A stretch of DNA of 64,000 bases from BOKV01 sp041739465 (GCA_041739465.1 JBGSNX010000056.1:1-64000); one strand, 5' to 3'; counted from the first letter of the stretch, positions 24,049 to 33,468 are shown. The notes: generated by a model from the sequence alone, not told the origin. Numbers and translations: made by a program.

Positions 24049-25176
24049 CTACGATATCCACCCCATATGTATGGGCTTTTCAACATGGGCCATCGCCATG
24101 CCTGTTTTGAACCCGCCGATGCGCGCGCTCACGCCTTTCAGTCCGGGCATGTCGCCGATCCAGGCTTGCGTGAAATTCGGCCCCAGCATGTTTCGCGGCC
24201 GCACGCCGGCCCATTGTTCCAGAACCGGGGCGCCAGCCAGTTGCGGCACCAGCGCCTGTGCCTTGCCGGCAAAACCGGTATCCTGCGGATCAAACCAGTT
24301 CGGATCGCCTTGCCAGTTTTCCACGGTAGATGATCCTATTGCCACACGTGCGCCAGACTGCGGGACGGCATAGGCACCGTCATGGTAGACGATGGGGGCG
24401 GTGTTATCATGTTCGAAAGACAGCAGAATGGCCTGACCCTTGACCCCTCGCCCAACCTGTTCCCCGCCGGTCAGCGTTTGCAACCAGAGTTGCAAAAGAG
24501 GGTATGCTTCCCAGCCATTGGCAACAATGATCTGTTCAGCTTCAAGCCGTGATCCATCGGCCAGGACAACAGCATGGTCGGCAAGCCCGGTTACTTGCGT
24601 ACCCTCTTGCAAATCGCCGTTCGCCCGAACGAACATCGCCAGCGAAGAAATCAAGGCGCGCGGATCGAGCCGGGCAGACAGATTGTCCCATTGCACCCCG
24701 AATGCAGCCACCTGCTGGGATAGCCAGCCTTGCGCAACAGTTCCGGTCAGCGTTGGCCAATGCTCCATCGCATAGCCGGGCCAATTGGCTGTTGCGCCTT
24801 CAATACGGGCATGAACAATCGCCAGCGCCTTCTCGTTGGTCACCGGCATCAGTCGCCCGCATCGCCGGTATCCGCAGGAAACACCTGTATCTCTCTCAAG
24901 TTCAGCAATCGCCGCTTCAAGGGATACCAGCGCTTCAAACTGCGCCTGTTTCTTCCCGTTCCAGCGGTCGGGCATGTGCGGCATCAGCGCACCCAAAAAC
25001 CCGCCCGAAGCGCCAGAACCGACCTTGCGCTTTTCCAGCAGCAAGACTTTCTTTCCCGCACGGATGGCGTTCCTTGCTGCCCACAGGCCGAAGACTCCAG
25101 CCCCCACAATGATAACATCTGCGTGGCCTGCAGCATTGCGGCGCGCTTGAATCGGTGCTTCAACACTTTGAGTCAT
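24049..25176 (-). CDS. FAD-dependent oxidoreductase, probable MnmC1 half
   Basis: 375 residues, D-amino-acid-oxidase fold: ADVIIVGAGVFGLWAARNA with the dinucleotide GAGVFG, KVGSGASGGFLGAL, and a C-terminal GVRPRN...GFKTGMAMAH. It lies head-to-head with a gene for the MnmD methyltransferase half of MnmC. In E. coli one bifunctional MnmC oxidises carboxymethylaminomethyl-uridine-34 and then methylates it. Here the oxidase half would remove the carboxymethyl group in tRNA. ATG 25176 is taken (GGAG close upstream); ATG 25188 and TTG 25197 are alternatives. Confidence 0.78.
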   Translation of the reverse strand: MTQSVEAPIQARRNAAGHADVIIVGAGVFGLWAARNAIRAGKKVLLLEKRKVGSGASGGFLGALMPHMPDRWNGKKQAQFEALVSLEAAIAELERDTGVSCGYRRCGRLMPVTNEKALAIVHARIEGATANWPGYAMEHWPTLTGTVAQGWLSQQVAAFGVQWDNLSARLDPRALISSLAMFVRANGDLQEGTQVTGLADHAVVLADGSRLEAEQIIVANGWEAYPLLQLWLQTLTGGEQVGRGVKGQAILLSFEHDNTAPIVYHDGAYAVPQSGARVAIGSSTVENWQGDPNWFDPQDTGFAGKAQALVPQLAGAPVLEQWAGVRPRNMLGPNFTQAWIGDMPGLKGVSARIGGFKTGMAMAHVEKPIHMGWIS

Positions 25177-25197
25177 GGCTCCAACCATTGCAGGCAA

Positions 25198-25911
25198 ATG
25201 CCCGGAAACAAAGAAGCTTTTCCCGTTGATTCAGAACTTGAAGTGGAATGGGTGGATGAAACCATCCCGCGATCGCGCCGTTTTGGCGATACCTACTTTT
25301 CGCAATATGGGGGCCGAGAGGAAACCAGCCAGGTCTATGTTGGGTGGAATGAATTGCCTGCACGCTGGCCGCAGAATGACCATTGCACCATTGCCGAACT
25401 CGGCTTTGGCACCGGGCTGAATTTTCTGGAATCTGTCCGGCAATGGCAAATGCATCGCAGGCCGGGATCAACATTCCATTTCATTTCTGTCGAGGCATTT
25501 CCACTTGGTCGGCAGGACCTGCAAAAGGCCCTGACCCGCTGGCCCGAACTTGAAGTCGAGGCCGCGGCTTTGGTATTGGCCTGGCATCACGAGAATGAAT
25601 TGCTGGACGTGGAATACGCACCCGGCATTCGCCTCACCGTGCATTTTGACGATGCGCTTGCCGCCTTGCAGCGCCATGATTTCAAGGCTGACGCCTGGTA
25701 TCTGGATGGTTTTGCGCCATCGCGAAATCCGCTGATGTGGTCAGCCGAACTGATGCAGGAAGTGTATTCGCACACCAAGGCAGGCGGCACTTTCACCACC
25801 TACACTTCGGCCGGATGGGTCAAACGCAATTTGCAATCGGCCGGATTTGAGGTTGAAAAACTGCCAGGCTTCGCCGCAAAACGCGAGATGCTGCGCGGGC
25901 GCAAAGCCTGA
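25198..25911 (+). CDS. mnmD: tRNA 5-methylaminomethyl-2-thiouridine methyltransferase
   Basis: 237 residues, a stand-alone MnmC methyltransferase domain (DUF752). Motifs: DTYFSQYGGREETSQVYVGWNELPARW, split as FGDTYFSQYGG and ETSQVYVG, then AELGFGTGLNFLE for SAM binding, FISVEAFPLG, and the catalytic-pocket stretch WYLDGFAPSRNP.MW, with TYTSAGWVKR and GFEVEKLPGFAAKREML near the end. It methylates the aminomethyl group of the wobble uridine. ATG 25198 is preceded by AGG; the longer frame back to 24730 overlaps the divergent oxidoreductase and is rejected. Partner gene on the opposite strand. Confidence 0.88.
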   Translation: MPGNKEAFPVDSELEVEWVDETIPRSRRFGDTYFSQYGGREETSQVYVGWNELPARWPQNDHCTIAELGFGTGLNFLESVRQWQMHRRPGSTFHFISVEAFPLGRQDLQKALTRWPELEVEAAALVLAWHHENELLDVEYAPGIRLTVHFDDALAALQRHDFKADAWYLDGFAPSRNPLMWSAELMQEVYSHTKAGGTFTTYTSAGWVKRNLQSAGFEVEKLPGFAAKREMLRGRKA

Positions 25912-25917
25912 AACCAC

Positions 25918-26508
25918 TCACCCCCGAAGCATGATCGGGATACAGATTTCTTCCTCATCGCCAATGTGGCGGATGAAAAGCCTGTCGAGGCGCTGCGCTG
26001 CGTGAAGCAGCCCTTCGGTCTGCTTGAGCCATGCATTACGTTTCTGCGCGTCATTGCCCTCGGGACGAATCGTCAGATCATTCACCGCCTTTTCCAGCCC
26101 GTCCAAAACTTCGCCCAGCACCTTGTGGTCGCTGTCGAGAAGATCGAGCGGATTTTTCAGCTGAGCATGCGCCTTGAGGAAAACCGGGAAGAAATAATCG
26201 TCTTCGATGTGGTGGTGCTGGTGCGAATGGTGGATCAACCGGCTGCCAAGGCTGCGGATTTGCGGCACGATCTGATGCAACCGCGTCGGTTCATTCTCAC
26301 CAAGTGCCTGTTCGCTCCACGCCGCAAGAGTTGCTGAGGCAGAAAGCAGGCCCTCATGGATCTGGGTCCAGAATTCTGGCTCGCCCGAAAAGCCGGGCAT
26401 CAGGGCCCAGCGTTCTCTGGGCAACTCGAACAAGCTCTTGCGCAGCACCGGTGACAGGCAGGTGCGTTGCTCGACGTGATTTTCAGGGTCTTGGTAAACG
26501 TAAGCCAT
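25918..26508 (-). CDS. hemerythrin-domain protein
   Basis: About 196 residues. A four-helix hemerythrin/HHE domain with the iron ligands HHSHQHHHIEDDYFFP, DSDHKVLGE and RHIGDEEEICIPIML. Such proteins bind O2, NO or iron at a di-iron site. The open frame extends to 26586 and would overlap the ABC gene; ATG 26508 (MAYVYQDPENH) is preferred although no strong ribosome site is visible. It sits at the end of the ABC transporter operon on the same strand with a small gap, possibly fortuitously. Confidence 0.78.
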   Translation of the reverse strand: MAYVYQDPENHVEQRTCLSPVLRKSLFELPRERWALMPGFSGEPEFWTQIHEGLLSASATLAAWSEQALGENEPTRLHQIVPQIRSLGSRLIHHSHQHHHIEDDYFFPVFLKAHAQLKNPLDLLDSDHKVLGEVLDGLEKAVNDLTIRPEGNDAQKRNAWLKQTEGLLHAAQRLDRLFIRHIGDEEEICIPIMLRG

Positions 26509-26545
26509 GCCCGCAAATAGGGCATCGTACTGTTTTTCGCAAATG

Positions 26546-29173
26546 CTACCGGGGCTTCTTGCCAAACACTCTGACGTATTCGGCAACGCCGCCTTTCGCC
26601 AGAGCTTTCGCCTGTTTCACCCAATCATCGCGCTCGATGCGGCCGGCGAATTTCAGGTGATCATCCACCCATTCGCGCTCGGCCTTTTTCCAAGATGCCA
26701 CTTGCGCGAATGTGTAAACGCCAAGCCCGTTCAACAACGTTTCGAGCTTTGGCCCCACACCCGATATCAGCTTGAGATCATCCGGCTTGGATGGCTTCTT
26801 CATGGCCATCGGACGGCTGTCCTTGGGAGTTGGCGCCAGTTTTGCCACAGGCTTTGCAACGGTCTTTGCCACAGGTTTCAGCTCAGGCTTGATCGCCAAA
26901 GCCTTTGCTGGCGTCTTGGCTGCGGGCGCTGTCTTGGCCTCCGCCTTTGGCCCGGAAGAGGACTTGCTCGCCGGTTTTGCCTTGCTTGCGCTGACCAGAT
27001 TGGCCATCGGCATAGCCGCGGCAGCAGCAATTGCCTTGGTCTTCGCGCCAGCTTTGACCTGAGGCTTGGGGTCGACTACAGCGATATCGTCACCACGTTT
27101 CACCTGCGAAATCACCGGCTCCATTTCCGCCAGCACCTCGGCGGAAAGATGGCATTTGCTGTAATCGCCCGGTGCAATTTCCTTGAGCTCGGGAACCTTC
27201 GTCTCGCACAGATTGCCTGGCACGCGTGATTTCCAACGGCAACGGGTCTGGAACGGGCAACCTGGTGGCGGGTTGATTGCCGATGGAATGTCGCCTTCCA
27301 GAACGATGTGCTTTTTCTTGATCGATGTATCGGCGATCGGTACCGCCGATAACAGCGCCTCGGTATAGGGATGATATGGCGGCGAGAACACGGCTTCGGT
27401 CGGGCCGCTTTCCACGACATGCCCCAGATACATCACGACTACCCGGTCGGCGAGATAGCGCACGATGGAAAGGTCATGACTGATGAACAGCATCGTGGTA
27501 CGCCGCTCGCGCTGGATATCCATCAACAGTTCGGTCACCGCTGCCTGTACCGACACATCAAGCGCCGATACCGGCTCGTCAGCCACCACCACTTCCGGAT
27601 TGCCGGCAAATGCCCGGGCGATGCCGATGCGCTGCTTCTGCCCGCCAGAAAGCTGGCGCGGCATGCGCCGCTCGAATTCGCGCGGCAGTTTCACCAGGTC
27701 AAGGAGTTCGAACATCCGGTTGCGGCGCTCTGCATCGGTCTTGCCGACGCCGAATTTTTCCAGCACCCGGACAATCTGGTCGCCCACCCGCATGGAGGGG
27801 TTGAGCGTGTCAAACGGGTTCTGGAACACCATCTGGATGGAGCGCAACGTTTTCTTGTCGCGGTTGGTGGTCTCGATCGTGCCGATTTCCTTACCGGACA
27901 ATTTGACGTGGCCGGAAGTCTTGGTCTCAAGCCCCATCAGAACCTTGGCCAGTGTCGATTTCCCGCAGCCCGATTCGCCCACAAGCGCCACCGTTTCCGC
28001 CTCGCGCGCGGTAATCGTCACGTCCTCATTGGCCTTGACGGTGCGCACATCGCCGCCACCGAAAATCGCATTGCCTGAAACGCTGTAGTATTTTTTCATG
28101 TCGCCAATATCGAGAACGACATCGCCCGGTGCAGCCTTGGTAAGGCGCTGCTTGATCTGTGGCTGAGCGGTCCAGTCGATTTCCTCATGCCGCAGGCAGC
28201 GGGACGCGTGTATCCCCTCGCCCTTGACCGGTACCATCGGAATATCTGCCACGTTGCAAAGGCCATCCTTGAAAAAGCTGCAGCGCGGGGCAAAGTTGCA
28301 CCCACGCGGCAGCTCGTGCGGCAATGGCAATTGTCCCGGAATGGCGATCAGTGGGCGCTCGTTCTTGTCAGCACCGGGCAGTGGTATCGAGCGGAAAAGG
28401 CCTTGCGTATAGGGATGGCGCATGCGGTCAAACACATCGCGGATAGAGCCGGTTTCCACCGCTTCGCCCGAATACATTACGGTAATGCGGTTGCACACTT
28501 CCAGCACCAGTCCCAGATTGTGGCTGATGAAAAGCATCGAAGTGCCAAAGCGCTTGCCAAGGTCCTTGACCAGTTCGACGATGCCTGCCTCGACCGTGAC
28601 ATCGAGCGCAGTTGTCGGCTCATCAAGAATGAGAAGTTTCGGCTTTGACAACAGCGCCATTGCGATGACGATGCGCTGCTGCTGGCCACCGGATATCTGG
28701 TGCGGATAGGCCTTCATGATGCGGCGTGGATCGGGCAGACGTACCGCTTCCAGCATTTCAATGGCGCGCTTTTCCGCCTCACCTTCACTGACTTTGTCGT
28801 GGATCAGCGAAACTTCCATCAATTGCCGGCCGACCTTCATTGCCGGGTTGAGGCTGGCCATCGGCTCCTGGTAGATCATCGCGACTTCATTGCCGCGAAT
28901 TTCCTGCAGCCGCTTTTCGCTCATGCTTGCCATGTCCTCGCCGAGGAACTTGATCGAACCCGAGGTGATGCGTCCATTCTTGCCGAGGTAGCGCATGACG
29001 CCAAGCGCCACGGTGGACTTGCCACAGCCAGATTCGCCCACGAGGCCCATGGCATCGCCCGGCATGACCTTGCAGGAGAAATCCATCACCGCCGGGATCT
29101 CGCCATGGCGTGTGAAGAACGAAATGTTCAAATTCTCGATTTCAAGGACAGGCGTTTGTTGCGAAGCAGACAT
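26546..29173 (-). CDS. fused double ABC ATPase (DppD-DppF type) with helix-hairpin-helix tail
   Basis: 875 residues. The first ATPase has Walker A GESGCGKST at 46-54, signature ISGGQQQR and Walker B LLILDEPTT; the second has GESGCGKST near 400, LSGGQKQR and VVVADEPVSALD. Each is followed by an oligopeptide-type C-terminal Cys-rich segment (GCNFAPRCSFF; GCPFQTRCRW). After about residue 690 comes an Ala/Lys/Pro-rich linker and then residues 797-875, a helix-hairpin-helix domain (LKLISGVGPKLETLLNGLGV...WVDDHLKFAGRIERDDWV) like that at the end of alphaproteobacterial NuoE. It energises the two permeases encoded upstream. The extra tail is unusual. Confidence 0.88.
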   Translation of the reverse strand: MSASQQTPVLEIENLNISFFTRHGEIPAVMDFSCKVMPGDAMGLVGESGCGKSTVALGVMRYLGKNGRITSGSIKFLGEDMASMSEKRLQEIRGNEVAMIYQEPMASLNPAMKVGRQLMEVSLIHDKVSEGEAEKRAIEMLEAVRLPDPRRIMKAYPHQISGGQQQRIVIAMALLSKPKLLILDEPTTALDVTVEAGIVELVKDLGKRFGTSMLFISHNLGLVLEVCNRITVMYSGEAVETGSIRDVFDRMRHPYTQGLFRSIPLPGADKNERPLIAIPGQLPLPHELPRGCNFAPRCSFFKDGLCNVADIPMVPVKGEGIHASRCLRHEEIDWTAQPQIKQRLTKAAPGDVVLDIGDMKKYYSVSGNAIFGGGDVRTVKANEDVTITAREAETVALVGESGCGKSTLAKVLMGLETKTSGHVKLSGKEIGTIETTNRDKKTLRSIQMVFQNPFDTLNPSMRVGDQIVRVLEKFGVGKTDAERRNRMFELLDLVKLPREFERRMPRQLSGGQKQRIGIARAFAGNPEVVVADEPVSALDVSVQAAVTELLMDIQRERRTTMLFISHDLSIVRYLADRVVVMYLGHVVESGPTEAVFSPPYHPYTEALLSAVPIADTSIKKKHIVLEGDIPSAINPPPGCPFQTRCRWKSRVPGNLCETKVPELKEIAPGDYSKCHLSAEVLAEMEPVISQVKRGDDIAVVDPKPQVKAGAKTKAIAAAAAMPMANLVSASKAKPASKSSSGPKAEAKTAPAAKTPAKALAIKPELKPVAKTVAKPVAKLAPTPKDSRPMAMKKPSKPDDLKLISGVGPKLETLLNGLGVYTFAQVASWKKAEREWVDDHLKFAGRIERDDWVKQAKALAKGGVAEYVRVFGKKPR

Positions 29174-29177
29174 GGCG

Positions 29178-30335
29178 TCAATCCTTCAAAGATTCTTCAC
29201 GCAGTGCATCGGCCAGAAGATTGAGACCCAACACCAGGCTCATGAGTGCCAGTGCCGGCGACACGCCCTGCCAGGTGAACAGTCGCAGCTGTGCAATCTT
29301 GGACCCGTCCTTGATCGCCGTACCCCAGTCCGGGCTCTCTGAGCCCATGCCGAGGCCGAAGAAGCCCAGGGTGCCCAGAAGAATGGTGGTGTAACCGATG
29401 CGCAGGCAGGCATCGACAATCAGCGGGCCGCGGGCATTGGGCAGGATTTCCCAAAGCATGATGTACCACGGGGCTTCGCCGCGCGTTTGCGCCGCCGAGA
29501 CATAGTCGCGGGTCATGATGTCGAGGGTCAGGCCCCGCACGATGCGGAAAACACCGGGGCTGGACGCAAAAACCACCGCAACGAAAATGTTGAGTTCGTT
29601 CGGTTCGATGTGAACGATCCCCAGCGGATCGGCATCAAAAACCAGACCGACATACAGCCACAGGCCCAAAACCAGCGTCACCGCGACATAGATCCAGACC
29701 TTTTCAGGCCGGGCGCTGAACTTGGTCCAGAACAGCGTGACAAAGAAAATCACCGGAAACATGAAGAAGAACCCGGCCATCACATACGGAATGGGCGTTT
29801 CCATAATCCCCGGCGTCACCAGCAGGTAAAAAAGCAGGATGACTGGGAATGCCAGAACCAGATTGGCAAGGAAAGACAGCGTGTTATCCACGCGCCCGCC
29901 AAAGTAACCAGCCGGCAATCCAAGCGTGATGCCGACAATGAACGCGATCAACGTTGCCGCTGGCGCGATGGTGAGAACAATCCGCGCGCCATGTACTACC
30001 CGGCTGAACACGTCGCGGGCCAATTGGTCGCCGCCAAGGTAAAATACGACGTTGGTTTCAGGATCGGTTGCACCGGGAATGGCATTCTTCATGGCCGATA
30101 GCTGAACCCTGGGGTCAACCGTCCCAATGATGTCTGCAAAAATTGCCGTGAACAACCAGAAGCCGCAAATCATGACGCCTACGACGCCGACCCGCGAACC
30201 CATGACTTGCCCGTAGAGGCCCAGCTTCTTTCGGAAGCTGAAACTGAGAAACATCATGGCTGCAAGTGAAAGCCAGACCGGCCAGAACCGGCCGATAATT
30301 CCCGCAATGATGCTGATTACGCCAACGCTTTCCAT
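29178..30335 (-). CDS. ABC permease, DppC/OppC type
   Basis: 385 residues, longer than usual DppC (about 300) because of an N-terminal helix pair and an insert. The C-terminal EAA-type loop reads YVSAAQTRGEAPWYIMLWEILPNA, with GTLGFFGLGMGSESPDWGT near the end, both standard in peptide-family permeases. It has about eight membrane segments. AGGAAA precedes ATG 30335. It lies 4 bases before the ATPase start and 8 bases after the DppB-like gene, so it is the second transmembrane subunit of one transporter. Confidence 0.88.
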   Translation of the reverse strand: MESVGVISIIAGIIGRFWPVWLSLAAMMFLSFSFRKKLGLYGQVMGSRVGVVGVMICGFWLFTAIFADIIGTVDPRVQLSAMKNAIPGATDPETNVVFYLGGDQLARDVFSRVVHGARIVLTIAPAATLIAFIVGITLGLPAGYFGGRVDNTLSFLANLVLAFPVILLFYLLVTPGIMETPIPYVMAGFFFMFPVIFFVTLFWTKFSARPEKVWIYVAVTLVLGLWLYVGLVFDADPLGIVHIEPNELNIFVAVVFASSPGVFRIVRGLTLDIMTRDYVSAAQTRGEAPWYIMLWEILPNARGPLIVDACLRIGYTTILLGTLGFFGLGMGSESPDWGTAIKDGSKIAQLRLFTWQGVSPALALMSLVLGLNLLADALREESLKD

Positions 30336-30343
30336 GAAATTTC

Positions 30344-31381
30344 CTAGCTCACCCGGATTCGCGGATTGAGGAACGCATATCCGATGTCGGAAATGAGCTG
30401 TGTCATCAGCACCAGAACCACCGAAACCAGTCCGCAGGCCAGCACCATGTCGATGTCATTGTTCGAGGCAGCTTGCACCAGCAGATACCCAAAGCCCTTG
30501 TAATTGAACATGGATTCAACCACGACAACACCCGTCAAAAGCCATGGGAATTGCAGCATGATCACCGTGAAGGGGGCTATCAGGGCATTGCGCAGAGCGT
30601 GTTTCATGACCACCGCCCGGAAGCTCATGCCTTTAAGGCGAGCAGTGCGGATGTATTGAGAAGTCATGACTTCTGCCATCGAGGCCCGGGTCATGCGCGC
30701 GATGTAGCCAATGCCATAGATTGCCATCGTCATGACCGGCAACGTGAAATTGTAGAACGAAACGCCTTGGGTCAAAGCCGTCGCTGCAGAACCGTTGAGC
30801 CAGCCAAGACCGGTCGCAAACAGTGCCGTGAACAGGACGCCTGACACGTATTCGGGCGTTGCTGTCGTGGCAATCGAGCCGATCGAGAGTGTGCGGTCGG
30901 TTTTGGAACCTTCGCGCATGCCGGCAAGAACGCCGATCAGCAGCGAAATTGGAACCATGGTGATCATCACCCAGAACATCAGAATGCCGGTCGCCCGCAA
31001 TGACTCGCCCAATTTGGAGGCCACGGTGGTGCGAAACGCAGTCGAACAGCCAAAGTCTCCCTGCAACACACCCGAATAGGTTGGCACGGCAGGATCATCA
31101 CAATAGCGGAAACGCGGAACTTGCTGCCCTGTGGTGGGGTCCATTACGGGTTGCTTTTGGGCAAGGCCGATCCAGCGACCGTAGCGCACCAAATAATTGT
31201 CGCGGTAGCCGTTTCGCTCCAGCCAACGGTTGAGGTCGTCTGCGGTGGCGCGCGATTCGGTTTGGAAAATGGCGAGTTTCTTGAGGTTCGGCTCAAGGTT
31301 CACGAACATGAACACCACGAAGCTGAGACAAAGCGCCGTCAGCGCCATGACCCCAAGTCGCTTGAGGATGAATCCGAACAT
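30344..31381 (-). CDS. ABC permease, DppB/OppB type
   Basis: 345 residues with six membrane helices. The N-terminus FGFILKRLGVMALTALCLSFVVFM and the EAA loop YIRTARLKGMSFRAVVMKHALRNAL are typical of the DppB component. A periplasmic insert of about 100 residues after helix 1 (containing CDDPAVPTYSGVLQGDFGCS) is characteristic of a subgroup with larger loops. ATG 31381 has AGGGGG upstream; an in-frame codon at 31405 is rejected. A hairpin terminator separates it from the binding-protein gene. Confidence 0.87.
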   Translation of the reverse strand: MFGFILKRLGVMALTALCLSFVVFMFVNLEPNLKKLAIFQTESRATADDLNRWLERNGYRDNYLVRYGRWIGLAQKQPVMDPTTGQQVPRFRYCDDPAVPTYSGVLQGDFGCSTAFRTTVASKLGESLRATGILMFWVMITMVPISLLIGVLAGMREGSKTDRTLSIGSIATTATPEYVSGVLFTALFATGLGWLNGSAATALTQGVSFYNFTLPVMTMAIYGIGYIARMTRASMAEVMTSQYIRTARLKGMSFRAVVMKHALRNALIAPFTVIMLQFPWLLTGVVVVESMFNYKGFGYLLVQAASNNDIDMVLACGLVSVVLVLMTQLISDIGYAFLNPRIRVS

Positions 31382-31446
31382 CAACAATCCCCCTGTACGT
31401 GGCAACTGGCAAATCCCCTTGTAGTTTTTTTGTTGCCAGCCGTTGG

Positions 31447-31475
31447 AAAAAGGAGGGGCCCGGAAGGCCCCTCCT
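31447..31475 (-). terminator. strong hairpin after the binding-protein gene
   Basis: Perfect 10-bp stem AGGAGGGGCC (31451-31460) / GGCCCCTCCT (31466-31475) with a 5-base loop and T-rich flank in the minus direction (A5 on the plus strand at 31447-31451). It lies 14 bases after the binding-protein stop and before the permease, so it probably attenuates the operon and gives more binding protein than permease. Confidence 0.8.
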
Positions 31476-31489
31476 GAAGGCGCAAAGCC

Positions 31490-33133
31490 TTATTTGTCGA
31501 GCCAGACTGTTTCGAGATGCATTTCGAAGGTCTGGTGCATCGCGAGGTTCTTGACGTATGGCGCATGGTGGCGGTGCAGCTTGCGCCAGAAAGGCTGGAT
31601 GATGATGCCAGATGCCTGAAGCGTGGCTTCAACATCCTTCATCAATTCCTTGCGCTTTGCTGCGTCTGCCACGGCGAGGGCCGCGTTCAGCTTGGCGTCG
31701 AAGTCAGGATCCGAGTAAGCTGCTTCGTTCCATGCTTCACCGGTGCGATAGGCGAGAGCCAGCACCTGAACACCGAGCGGACGCATGTTCCATTCGGTTG
31801 TCGACCATGGGTATTTCAGCCAGTCGTTCCAGAACGATGATCCTGGAATGACGGTCCGCTTCACCTTGAAGCCTGCTTCACGGCACTGGGCCGCAATAAC
31901 GTCGCCTGGGTTCTTGACGTATTCGGCGTCGTAGGAAATGAGGTCGAACTCATAGTCCATCTGGCCGGCTTCGGTCATCAGGGCCTTTGCCTTCTCAAGA
32001 TCGCGACCTTCCGCTGGAAGTTCGAAATACTCGGGATGGATCTGGCAGACATGGTGGTTTTCGCCGACCGTGCCATCGCCATTGTAGCCAAGCTTGAGGA
32101 CCGTGGCATTGTCCACTGCAAGCTGGAGAGCTTTGCGGACCTTGACATCATCATACGGCTTGTTGGCAACGTTCGTGCGCAGCACGATCGTGCTGGCGGT
32201 GACGACTTCCACGTTGACAAGGCCCATTCCGGTGAGAAGTTCAACGGTTTCGCCGGTTGTCTGGTAGTTGGAGTCAACTTCACCAGCTTCCAGGGCTGCA
32301 ACGACCGCGTTTGCTTCCGCACCGTAGTCGATGAACTCGATGCCATCGAGGAACGGCTCGCCGCCCCACCATGTGAAGCCTTCACGGCGCTTGACGACTG
32401 CCGATTTGCCGACATCGTAGGAGACCAGTTCGTAAGGACCGGTGCCCGGTGTCTTGAGCATGTCAGGTGCAGCGTCAAATCCACGGTGAACAATCATCGC
32501 AGGATAGTCAGCCATGCCGGCAATGATGGTGATGTCGGACTGGCTGGTCTTGAGCTTGATGGTATAGTCGTCGACCTTGGTGATCGCGCCGTCTGCTACC
32601 TTGTCATCCTTGATCAGCGTGCCCACGCGGGCTGCCATCGAGTTGCCTTCGGCTTTCTTGTCGCACCAGCGGGTGATGTTGTAGATCACATCATCAGCAG
32701 TGAAATCATCGCCGTTTGACCACTTCACGCCCTTGCGGACATTGAGGGTGTATTCGGTGGCGTCTTCGTTGATTTCCCAGCTTTCAAGCAGCTGGCCTTC
32801 AAACGTGAAATCCTTGGTGTAGCGAACGAGATACTCGTTGCACTGACGCATGACGTTGGCCATTTCGGACCAGTCGAACAGGCGCGGATCTTTCATTTCC
32901 TTGATGATCATCTGGATCTTCAGGACGCCGCCCTTCTTGCCTTCCTGGGCAAGAGCCTTGGTTGGCGCAGCTACGCCCAAGAGCGCATAGGCAGTTGCAG
33001 TCGTGGCACCGAATGCGCTGGCGAGCGCCAGGAATTCGCGGCGGTCTATCAGGCCTTTAGCAGTGTCTTTTGCCCAGCCAGACACCATATGGTGCATGGA
33101 TTTGCCATTCATGTCTTTGAGTGTTTCCGTCAT
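31490..33133 (-). CDS. ABC substrate-binding protein, family 5, Tat-exported
   Basis: 547 residues. The N-terminus carries a twin-arginine signal: IDRREFLALASAFG followed by a hydrophobic stretch ending near ALAQEG. The mature part is a peptide/nickel/opine-type SBP_bac_5 (VRKGVKWSNGDDFTADDVIYN, KTPGTGPYELVSY, MRPLGVQVLALAYRTGEAWN). GGGAGG lies 5 bases before ATG 33133, fixing the start; the longer frame to 33331 is rejected. It delivers the solute to the DppBC-like permeases. With a Rieske oxygenase on the other side, the solute may be a methylated amine or an opine rather than a peptide. Confidence 0.88.
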   Translation of the reverse strand: MTETLKDMNGKSMHHMVSGWAKDTAKGLIDRREFLALASAFGATTATAYALLGVAAPTKALAQEGKKGGVLKIQMIIKEMKDPRLFDWSEMANVMRQCNEYLVRYTKDFTFEGQLLESWEINEDATEYTLNVRKGVKWSNGDDFTADDVIYNITRWCDKKAEGNSMAARVGTLIKDDKVADGAITKVDDYTIKLKTSQSDITIIAGMADYPAMIVHRGFDAAPDMLKTPGTGPYELVSYDVGKSAVVKRREGFTWWGGEPFLDGIEFIDYGAEANAVVAALEAGEVDSNYQTTGETVELLTGMGLVNVEVVTASTIVLRTNVANKPYDDVKVRKALQLAVDNATVLKLGYNGDGTVGENHHVCQIHPEYFELPAEGRDLEKAKALMTEAGQMDYEFDLISYDAEYVKNPGDVIAAQCREAGFKVKRTVIPGSSFWNDWLKYPWSTTEWNMRPLGVQVLALAYRTGEAWNEAAYSDPDFDAKLNAALAVADAAKRKELMKDVEATLQASGIIIQPFWRKLHRHHAPYVKNLAMHQTFEMHLETVWLDK

Positions 33134-33468
33134 CAAAACCTCCCGGAAATGACGATTGCAGATAGCGATCACGCGGGATGCAGCGAACGCGAACAAAACA
33201 GCTGTGCGATACCCCTCGTTGTTCAATGCAGCGGGACAGCCCTTCCGCCACACATCCGACTTGATCGCAACACAGTCGTTTGGCGAGGTCAACACCTGCT
33301 TTTTACATTTGACGCCGTTACGACACTTCATGCCGCTTTGTTACAGTGTTAGTGTCACTTCATGACAATTCACGACACGCGCGTCGTTCCGGGGCCTTCG
33401 CAATGGGTCGCCAAGCTGTCAGACTCAGCCGCAAGCCACGGATGTGAGCACCGCGAGGGAGTGAATCA
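33134..33468. other. 335-base divergent regulatory region
   Basis: This stretch lies between the binding-protein gene and the Rieske oxygenase and holds no gene. It contains two direct copies of CACTTCATG (33324-33332 and 33356-33364) 32 bases apart, about three helical turns, and TGTCA...TGACA around the second copy. Direct repeats of this spacing are typical for AraC/GlxA regulators, and a GlxA gene follows the oxygenase. Confidence 0.5.

Noticed and set aside
24730..25197. upstream extension of the mnmD frame
   Set aside because: Would overlap the divergent oxidoreductase; the family starts at ATG 25198.
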